This document shows positions 31,493 through 37,165 of a DNA stretch of 42,363 nucleotides, in pieces (within the stretch, counting starts at the first letter, position 1; each line of letters opens with the position of its first letter). The position numbers were made by a program, and so were the translations under genes. The notes beneath the pieces were generated by a model. That model worked only from the letters and a program-made list of their open reading frames with translations. It had not been told where the DNA came from and made no database searches. The stretch is from an uncultured bacterium (GTDB lineage: Bacteria > Bacillota > Clostridia > Oscillospirales > Oscillospiraceae). The stretch spans positions 1 through 42,363 of the forward strand of contig CAMTMC010000020.1 of assembly GCA_947073515.1 (NCBI GenBank), written 5' to 3'.

Positions 31493-31570
31493 GAATGAGC
31501 ACCTCCAATTTGAAAATGTGGTTGTTTGGCGGAATCGTTTGATTCCTCCCACTTGATTGCGAAGGTTGTC

Positions 31571-31647
31571 TGTAGGGGCGGATATCATCCGCCCGAAAAA
31601 ACGATACCGCGCCGGGAAATGGCGGGCGGATATTATCCGCCCCTACA
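31571..31647. repeat. 77-bp palindromic repeat inside the ribosomal operon
   Basis: Left arm 31571-31594 and right arm 31624-31647 are inverted copies, 22 of 24 bases matching, both beginning TGTAGGGGCGGAT read from the outside. Each arm is also a hairpin by itself (GGGCGGAT with ATCCGCCC). The 29-base centre is unrelated. It has no coding potential and resembles REP/MITE-like dispersed intergenic repeats. Confidence 0.9.
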
Positions 31648-31658
31648 TTCTGGGCGCG

Positions 31659-32183
31659 TCAGGAATTCGCCGGTTCCACCTGGTCCAGCTCCAGCTCCAC
31701 GGGGGTCTCCCGTCCGAACATGGACACCACAACACGGACCTTGCCCTGGTCCAGGTCAATCTCGTCTACAGTGCCCAGGAAGGACTCCAGGGCGCCGTCG
31801 GTGATGCGGACGGTGTCACCCAGCTGGTAGCTGACCACGATCTCCCGTTTTTCCACGCCCAGGGCGGCCACGTCGGCCTCCGACAGGGGGATGGCCTTGT
31901 TGCCCTCGCCCAGGAAGCCGGTGACGCCCCGGATGTTGCGCACCACGTGCCAGGTCTCGTCGTTCATCACCATCTTGACCAGGACATAGCCGGGGAACAC
32001 CTTGCGCTCCACGTCCTTGGGGCCGTTGTCCGTGATCTCGGTGACGGTCTCCAGCGGGATGCTGATCTCGTGGATCAGCTCCTGCATGGAGCGGTTCTCC
32101 ACGTACTTCTCGATGGTGGCCTTTACCGTATTCTCATAGCCGGAATAGGTGTGGACCACGTACCAGCTCGCGTTGTCCGCCAT
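31659..32183 (-). CDS. nusG: Transcription termination/antitermination factor NusG
   Basis: A 174-aa protein. The NGN domain (about 1-115) has WYVVHTYSGYENTVKATIEK and VFPGYVLVKMVMNDETWHVVRN. The C-terminal KOW domain follows (LGDTVRITDGALESFLGTVDEID). It binds RNA polymerase and couples it to ribosomes or Rho. The ATG at 32183 is preferred, with a GTG at 32192 overlapping the secE stop as the alternative. No strong binding site is present, so translation is probably coupled to secE. Confidence 0.96.
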   Translation of the reverse strand: MADNASWYVVHTYSGYENTVKATIEKYVENRSMQELIHEISIPLETVTEITDNGPKDVERKVFPGYVLVKMVMNDETWHVVRNIRGVTGFLGEGNKAIPLSEADVAALGVEKREIVVSYQLGDTVRITDGALESFLGTVDEIDLDQGKVRVVVSMFGRETPVELELDQVEPANS

Positions 32184-32188
32184 TCCGC

Positions 32189-32464
32189 TCACCCGCCAAA
32201 GGTGGAGATGATAAACTCAATCCCCGTATTGGCCACAAAGTCGAACAGCCAGATGAAGACGCCCACCACGGCCACGCAGGCGATCACGATCCCAGTGTTG
32301 TTGATGGTCTGCTTGCGGGAGGGCCACTGGACCTTCTTCAGCTCGCTTCTCATGTCCTTGAGCCACTTGGCGGCACGGGCAAAGAAGCCGGGCTTGGCGT
32401 ACTTATCGGACTTCTTGTCCTTTTTGGCCTGGGCGGCCTGCTCTACCTTTTCGTTCTCAGCCAT
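32189..32464 (-). CDS. secE: Preprotein translocase subunit SecE
   Basis: A 91-aa protein with a charged N-terminus, the amphipathic segment WLKDMRSELKKVQWPSRKQT that clamps SecY, and one membrane helix at about 57-80. It is the single-helix form found in Firmicutes. It lies between rpmG and nusG in the classic order. Confidence 0.96.
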   Translation of the reverse strand: MAENEKVEQAAQAKKDKKSDKYAKPGFFARAAKWLKDMRSELKKVQWPSRKQTINNTGIVIACVAVVGVFIWLFDFVANTGIEFIISTFGG

Positions 32465-32500
32465 TGTTACCCTTCTTTCCTATCAGCCTTTGGGGACAAA

Positions 32501-32668
32501 TTACTTCGTCTCATTGTGCAGTGTGTGCTTTCTGCAGAAGGGACAGTACTTGTTCATCTCCAGACGGTCGGGGGTATTCTTCTTGTTCTTCATGGTGTTG
32601 TAGTTTCTCTGCTTGCACTCAGAGCACCGCAGGGTGATCTTGATGCGAGCGCCGGCTTTTGCTGCCAT
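32501..32668 (-). CDS. rpmG: Large ribosomal subunit protein L33
   Basis: A 55-aa protein starting [20 protein letters not shown], with two CxxC zinc knuckles (C15/C18 and C42/C45, CSEC and CPFC) and an HTLHNETK end. It is the zinc-containing C+ form of L33. The ATG at 32668 follows AGGAGGTG. It heads the secE-nusG-rplK-rplA unit and has a long structured leader. Confidence 0.96.
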   Translation of the reverse strand: MAAKAGARIKITLRCSECKQRNYNTMKNKKNTPDRLEMNKYCPFCRKHTLHNETK

Positions 32669-32957
32669 TTGTTCGGCACCTCCTTTTTTATTTGACAGGC
32701 ACGGGCCAAAACGCCCCGGGCGCTCCCGCTCCGCCCTGTCTTGGGGCGGGCTTCCCTGGCGTTCTCAAAAAGAAAACGCCGGACCGGCCCGCCTGCTGCC
32801 GAATCCAGCGCCCATTGGGGCGCGAAAACGCCCTGGGTTACGGTGGAAATTCGGCACTCTGCCTCCCTGTGTCCCATACCCTGATCTGGGATTGGGTGGA
32901 GGGGGCTGCCCGGCGGACACCGTATCCCCGGACAGAAAAAAGCCCCTTTTCACAGGT
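32669..32957 (-). ncRNA. Long structured 5' leader of the rpmG operon
   Basis: About 289 nt from the probable transcription start to rpmG. An 8-bp stem (32849-32856 with 32797-32804, TGCCGAAT/ATTCGGCA) encloses two mutually exclusive hairpins: GCGCCC 32808-32813 with GGGCGC 32818-32823, or GGGCG 32818-32822 with CGCCC 32829-32833. A further hairpin with a T-rich loop lies at 32758-32780. A shadow ORF overlaps it but is not a credible gene. It could be a ribosomal-protein autoregulatory leader or another RNA element; no known family was recognised. Confidence 0.55.
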
Positions 32958-32963
32958 AGAGCC

Positions 32964-32992
32964 ATGATATCACACCGGGACGGGCCCGTCAA
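32964..32992 (-). promoter_or_regulatory. Promoter of the rpmG-secE-nusG-rplK-rplA operon
   Basis: Minus strand TTGACG at 32987-32992, a 17-bp spacer and TATCAT at 32964-32969. It lies 290 bp before rpmG. Confidence 0.88.
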
Positions 32993-32997
32993 GCGTT

Positions 32998-33048
32998 ATT
33001 TCCGCTTTTTTTGAAAAATTTGTGAAGAAATCATACAGAAGCGGAAAT
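32998..33048. repeat. Inverted repeat between divergent promoters
   Basis: ATTTCCGCTT at 32998-33007 and AAGCGGAAAT at 33039-33048 are perfect inverted copies, 31 bp apart. They sit just inside the -35 boxes of the rpmG promoter and of the promoter of the CorC-type gene. They could be a shared regulator site or an AT-rich activator region (inference). Confidence 0.6.
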
Positions 33049-33053
33049 TCAAT

Positions 33054-33082
33054 TTGCAATCCCGGCCTGGGTGTGATATACT
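33054..33082 (+). promoter_or_regulatory. Promoter of the CNNM/CorC-type gene
   Basis: TTGCAA at 33054-33059, a 17-bp spacer and TATACT at 33077-33082. It rules out starts of the protein before about 33089. Confidence 0.82.
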
Positions 33083-33165
33083 TCGTACTCAACTGTATAT
33101 TGAGAGTTTCTCCCAATCTACAGAAATCAAACATATTTTTAGAAATCGGAGTTGATGTTTCCCCT

Positions 33166-34416
33166 ATGGACCCAGACAGTATCGCAATGATCGCCGCCCT
33201 TGTTGTGCTGGTGGTGATGTCCGCCTACTTTTCCGCCACGGAGACCGCCTTTACCTCCCTCAACCGCATCCGCCTGAAAAGCCGGGCGGACAACGGCAGC
33301 CGCCGGGCCGCCAAAACCCTGGAGATGGCGGAGGAGTATGACAAGCTGCTGACCACCATCCTCATCGGCAACAACATCGTCAACATCACCGCCACCACCG
33401 TGGCCACCGTGCTGTGTACCAAGTGGTTCCACCAATATGGCCCGACGGTGGCCACCGTGGCCCTGACCATTATCATCCTGGTCTTTGGCGAGGTCACCCC
33501 CAAGAGCATGTCCAAGGAACACCCCGAGGACTTCGCCATGTTCGCCCAGCCCCTGCTGCGGGTGTTTGTGGTGATCCTCACCCCGCTGAACTACCTGTTC
33601 ACCCAGTGGAAGAAGCTGATGAGCAAGATCTTCCGGGCCAAGGGGGACGACGGCATCACCGAGGAGGAGCTGGTGGGCATGGTGGACCAGGCGGAGAACG
33701 AGGGCGGCCTGGACGAGCATGAGAGCGACCTGATCCGCAACGCCATCGAGTTCAACGACCTGGAGGTGTCGGAGATCCTCACCCCCCGGGTGGACCTGGT
33801 GGCCGCCGAGGAGGAGTGCTCCATGGAGGAGGTGGCCGCCCTGTTCGCCGAGAGCGGCTACTCCCGCATCCCCATCTACCACGAGACCATCGACAACATC
33901 GTGGGCGTCATCCACGAGAAGGACTTCTACGCCGCCCGCTACCGGGGGGAGACCATGGTGTCCAACCTGAAGTCCCCGGTGTTCTACACCACCGGCAATA
34001 CCAAGGTGCCCGAGCTGCTGCGCATCCTCCAGAAAAACAAGGCCCACATGGCCATTGTGGTGGATGAGTACGGCGGCACCCAGGGCATCGCCACACTGGA
34101 GGACATCGTGGAGGAGCTGGTGGGCGAGATCTGGGATGAGCACGACGAGGTCATTGAGATGTTCCAGAAGCAGGAGGACGGCAGCTACCTTATCGCCTGC
34201 TCCGCCGACCTGGACGACATGTACGACCTGTTCCAGGTGAAGGGGGCCTGCGACGCCGCCACCGTGTCCGGCTGGGTGCTGGAGCAGGTGGGCCGGGTGC
34301 CCGAGGTGGGGGACCGCTTCGAGAGTGAGGGGCTGTCTGTCATTGTCACCAAGGTGGAGCACCGCCGGGTGCTGGAGATCCAGGTGCGGGTGCTGGAACC
34401 CCTGGAGGAACCGTAA
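33166..34416 (+). CDS. Hemolysin/CorC-family (CNNM) membrane protein with CBS domains
   Basis: A 416-aa protein. The N-terminal CNNM (DUF21) membrane domain has about four helices and the conserved [21 protein letters not shown] and [15 protein letters not shown] motifs. A pair of CBS domains follows ([13 protein letters not shown], then [28 protein letters not shown]), and a C-terminal CorC/HlyC transporter-associated domain closes it. Family members are linked to magnesium or cobalt efflux, despite the hemolysin name. The ATG at 33166 lies about 85 bp after the promoter, but its GGAG is 14 bases away, so the start is not firm. Confidence 0.9.
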   Translation: MDPDSIAMIAALVVLVVMSAYFSATETAFTSLNRIRLKSRADNGSRRAAKTLEMAEEYDKLLTTILIGNNIVNITATTVATVLCTKWFHQYGPTVATVALTIIILVFGEVTPKSMSKEHPEDFAMFAQPLLRVFVVILTPLNYLFTQWKKLMSKIFRAKGDDGITEEELVGMVDQAENEGGLDEHESDLIRNAIEFNDLEVSEILTPRVDLVAAEEECSMEEVAALFAESGYSRIPIYHETIDNIVGVIHEKDFYAARYRGETMVSNLKSPVFYTTGNTKVPELLRILQKNKAHMAIVVDEYGGTQGIATLEDIVEELVGEIWDEHDEVIEMFQKQEDGSYLIACSADLDDMYDLFQVKGACDAATVSGWVLEQVGRVPEVGDRFESEGLSVIVTKVEHRRVLEIQVRVLEPLEEP

Positions 34417-34424
34417 CGATAGCC

Positions 34425-34455
34425 GAAGGGCCCATACGGATTGTATGGGCCCTTC
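34425..34455 (+). terminator. Terminator after the CorC-type gene
   Basis: GAAGGGCCCATAC, five bases, GTATGGGCCCTTC, then GTTTT. It lies between convergent genes and may work for both. Confidence 0.87.
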
Positions 34456-34474
34456 GTTTTGATACGGCGGGTAT

Positions 34475-35611
34475 TTAATTTTCCGGGGTAACCGGGATAT
34501 CTACCCCGCAGATGGTCACATAGTCCACCCGGGTGGGATCGAGCACACGGGGCGGAATCAAATTGCTGTTCTCCATATAAGAGACGCGCCGCTCCACATA
34601 GGGAAGCCGGACCTCCCCGTCCGGGCTGATTCCATCCTCGCAGCCTCCACCTCCTACCATCCCCAGTTCGGAACTGTTCCACACAGTCCCGTCCTTCATG
34701 TGTAGCTGTACATCCAGGGCATACAGACAGACCCAGCCGGTGCTGGACACCCCGCCGCTGTTCCCGTGGTGATCGTAACAGGAGCCGCCCTCCACACGGA
34801 CTTTGGTGCTTAACGGAGAGATTTCCACTTCGCTGAGTGTCGCCGTCCCGTCCAGGTAAGGGATCTCCACCTCTGGCGCTAGGGAAATGGTCTGTTGGGG
34901 ATAATCCAGCGTTACAGCTTCAAATACCCACTCGTGATCCGCAATCGCTCCGGTCAATTCCCTCTCATGCCTGACCGCCCGGTCTGTACCCGGGTTTTCC
35001 CACCAGCCATCCGCCAGGTCTTTCAACACAATATCAACCGTCTCCCCACGCAGGCTCTGTCCTGTGCCCTCATTCCGCAGACAAAATGAGACCTTATTGT
35101 CCAAAGGGTTCTCATCGGACAGTATGGACTGGGAAGCTCCTATCGTACCGGAATAGTTATCCGGCAGACCGGTGAGTTTGTAGTGCACACTAATCCACCC
35201 GTTTTCCAGTTCGGTCAGCTCTGTCCCCTCTGGAGCGGTCACATCCACCCAGAGATACACCAGGTAGTCGTCCCCCACGCACTCGGTGAGGGTCATTGTC
35301 CAGCCGTTGTGCTCCAGGGTGCGGTTGATGGGGGCAATGGCTCCGTCCAGCCACTCCTGGGCGCCAGTGGTCGGGGTATCAAACCAGGTGTGCAGGCTGG
35401 GGCCGATGGCCGCCGCCAGGGCGCCCACGCTCAGGGTCAGGGCGGCCGCTACTCCGAAAACCATGCCGCCGCTGATCTTCTTGATCTTACGCTTGGTGCT
35501 GTCTGTCATGTCCTCCTCCTGTTCCGCCGCCTGGGCCAGCTGGGCGGCTAAGTCCATTTTTTCCTCTTGGGTAAACCGGATGGGCTCAAAGCTGTCTCTC
35601 AAATTTTTCAT
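34475..35611 (-). CDS. DUF4179-domain anti-sigma-like membrane protein
   Basis: A 378-aa protein with a ~45-residue cytoplasmic N-terminus, one membrane helix at about 48-69 (GGMVFGVAAALTLSVGALAA) and a ~300-residue beta-rich extracellular domain. The region after the helix fits the DUF4179 proteins that accompany ECF sigma factors in Firmicutes (RsiV-like). Its start overlaps the sigma gene stop by 4 bp (ATGA), so the pair is translationally coupled. Anti-sigma function is inferred from this pairing and topology. Its signal is unknown. Confidence 0.85.
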   Translation of the reverse strand: MKNLRDSFEPIRFTQEEKMDLAAQLAQAAEQEEDMTDSTKRKIKKISGGMVFGVAAALTLSVGALAAAIGPSLHTWFDTPTTGAQEWLDGAIAPINRTLEHNGWTMTLTECVGDDYLVYLWVDVTAPEGTELTELENGWISVHYKLTGLPDNYSGTIGASQSILSDENPLDNKVSFCLRNEGTGQSLRGETVDIVLKDLADGWWENPGTDRAVRHERELTGAIADHEWVFEAVTLDYPQQTISLAPEVEIPYLDGTATLSEVEISPLSTKVRVEGGSCYDHHGNSGGVSSTGWVCLYALDVQLHMKDGTVWNSSELGMVGGGGCEDGISPDGEVRLPYVERRVSYMENSNLIPPRVLDPTRVDYVTICGVDIPVTPEN

Positions 35612-36090
35612 AGCGCCACCTCCAGTTCCCGGGCTAAGAGCTTCCTCCCCCGGCTCAGCCGCTTCCGGGCCGCGGCCGGGGCGCAGCCAGTGATTTGGGC
35701 GATCTCCTCCAGGCTGTACCCCTCGTAGTAAAAGAGGTAGAGGGCCGCCCCGTAGTGCCGGGGCAGGGTCCGGATCAGCTCCAGCAGGCCGCTGTCCTCC
35801 GGTTCCGGGGCGGCCGCCTGGGCGGCCTCCTCCATGGGGACGTTCCGCCTCCGGCGGGCGCTTTTCAGCAGGCCTTTGCAGGCGTTGACAGCCATCCGCA
35901 GAATGTAGGCCCGCTCATGGTCCCCGTCGGCGAACTCCATCCGGCCCTCCAGCAGTTTTAGGAAAATATCCTGGCAGATGTCCTGGGCGTCCTCCCGGCT
36001 CAGGGAATAGGTGAGGCTGATCCGCAGGATCGAGTCGGCGTAGTCCGCCACGAACCGCTCCGCCTGCCGGGGGCTGTTCCACTCTGACAT
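35608..36090 (-). CDS. ECF RNA polymerase sigma factor (second)
   Basis: A 160-aa sigma factor. Region 2 includes YSLSREDAQDICQDIFLKLLEG and RAYILRMAVNACKGLLKSARRRR. Region 4 includes LPRHYGAALYLFYYEGYSLEEIAQITGC and AARKRLSRGRK. The start follows GAAAGGAGG. It is coupled to the DUF4179 gene. An ECF-type promoter upstream suggests it drives its own transcription. Confidence 0.92.
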   Translation of the reverse strand: MSEWNSPRQAERFVADYADSILRISLTYSLSREDAQDICQDIFLKLLEGRMEFADGDHERAYILRMAVNACKGLLKSARRRRNVPMEEAAQAAAPEPEDSGLLELIRTLPRHYGAALYLFYYEGYSLEEIAQITGCAPAAARKRLSRGRKLLARELEVAL

Positions 36091-36114
36091 AGGCCTCGAC
36101 CTCCTTTCATCTGG

Positions 36115-36143
36115 TACACGACCGGGGGCGGGAAAATGTGACA
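36115..36143 (-). promoter_or_regulatory. Probable ECF-type, self-driven promoter
   Basis: Minus strand TGTCACA at 36137-36143, a 16-bp spacer and CGTGTA at 36115-36120, resembling ECF promoters rather than sigma-A ones. The box is embedded in an inverted repeat (CCGGGGGC 36122-36129 with GCCCCCGG 36144-36151) that is followed by ATTTTTT on the plus strand and so looks like a terminator facing away from the gene. Confidence 0.6.
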
Positions 36144-36201
36144 GCCCCCGGCATTTTTTATTACGCCAGGGACGGCTCCCCCCCTGCCATTATACACGGG
36201 A

Positions 36202-36233
36202 AAACCCGCCGGAGGCTGCCCTCCAGCGGGTTT
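36202..36233 (-). terminator. Terminator after the flavin reductase-rubredoxin gene
   Basis: AAACCCGC-C-GGAGG, four bases, CCTCC-A-GCGGGTTT, one internal mismatch, ending in TTTT on the minus strand, 15 bp after the stop codon. Confidence 0.82.
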
Positions 36234-36247
36234 CTTTCAGAAAACGG

Positions 36248-36862
36248 TCAGTCTAGGGGCTCGAAGTCGGCGGCGGGGTGCTTGCACAGGGGGCAGATGA
36301 TGTCGGCGGGCAGCTCCTCCCCCTCGTACACGTAGCCGCACACCGTGCAGATCCACCGCTTTTTCCCCTGCCCGGAGGCGGGGGGCACGCCGGGCTTGAT
36401 GTGCTGCTGGTAGTGGGCGTAGGTGAGGCTGGGAGCCTGGGACAGCCTGGCCCCGTCCAGCACGTCGGCCAGGAACAGGGTGTGGGTGCCCAGGTCAGTG
36501 GCGGACACCACCTGGCAGGACAGCCAGGCGCTCACCTGGCGGGTGAGGTAGCGCACCCCGTTCCCGTCCCGGGCGATGTCCTCCAGGCCGGCGAATTTGT
36601 CCGCCTCCCGGCCCGACTGGTAGCCGAAGCGCTGGAACAGGGCGAAGTCCGCCTCTTCCGACAGGATGGACAAGGTGAACTGCCCGCTGTCCCTCACCAT
36701 GTCGTGGGTCAGGTTGTCCTTGCTCACCGCCATGACAATCCGGTTGGGCGACGCCGTCACTTGGATCGCCGTGTTGATAATGCAGCCGTTGTCCTTCTCC
36801 CCCTGGCGGGCGGACAGGACAAACAGCCCGTAGCTCAGGGCGTGCATGATTTTTTGGTCCAT
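36248..36862 (-). CDS. Flavin reductase domain fused to rubredoxin (high-molecular-weight rubredoxin type)
   Basis: A 204-aa redox protein. Residues 1-155 form an FMN-binding flavin reductase-like domain (NTAIQVTASPNRIVMAVSKDN, SGQFTLSILSEEAD). Residues 168-204 are a rubredoxin with iron ligands C172/C175 and C190/C193 (ICTVCGYVYEG and CPLCKHPAADFE). The layout matches Hrb of Moorella and other anaerobes, which passes electrons from NAD(P)H toward oxygen- or NO-reducing flavoproteins. The start follows GAGGAGG. No partner flavodiiron protein is adjacent. Confidence 0.92.
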   Translation of the reverse strand: MDQKIMHALSYGLFVLSARQGEKDNGCIINTAIQVTASPNRIVMAVSKDNLTHDMVRDSGQFTLSILSEEADFALFQRFGYQSGREADKFAGLEDIARDGNGVRYLTRQVSAWLSCQVVSATDLGTHTLFLADVLDGARLSQAPSLTYAHYQQHIKPGVPPASGQGKKRWICTVCGYVYEGEELPADIICPLCKHPAADFEPLD

Positions 36863-37087
36863 GTGGTCCTCCTCAGCGATACTGGCCCATCGGGCCGTTT
36901 TCCATAGTGTGCCCCGAAATCCTGGGAATCTTGCGCCGGCCCGCCCGGCTCTATGCCCTGGAGAAAATTCCTGTTTTCGTCATATCCACCAGATTTTTAC
37001 CTCTATTTTGTCAATTCCGCCTATGCCTGCCGGCATTAATTTCCCGCTTTTCTTCCCTTTTGCCCTGTTAAAAAGCTGTTAATTTTG

Positions 37088-37116
37088 TTGTGCTTCGCAC
37101 GAAAAATCAGTATGAT
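37088..37116 (+). promoter_or_regulatory. Promoter of the dehydratase-activase gene pair
   Basis: TTGTGC at 37088-37093, a 17-bp spacer and TATGAT at 37111-37116. The -35 lies in a tiny hairpin GTGC-TTC-GCAC. The rest of the 303-bp gap 36863-37165 shows no other feature that I can support; a promoter for the minus-strand rubredoxin gene was not clear. Confidence 0.6.
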
Positions 37117-37165
37117 AATGGAGTTACCATGAAAGCTCTCCGCTTAGAAAGGCAGGCGTTCTCCC

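Noticed and set aside
32465..32500. tRNA gene between rpmG and secE
   Set aside because: Only 36 bp are available and no cloverleaf can be drawn.
32590..32877. 95-codon minus-strand frame in the rpmG leader
   Set aside because: It overlaps rpmG in a different frame and is not preceded by a suitable binding site; the leader's hairpins explain its conservation better.
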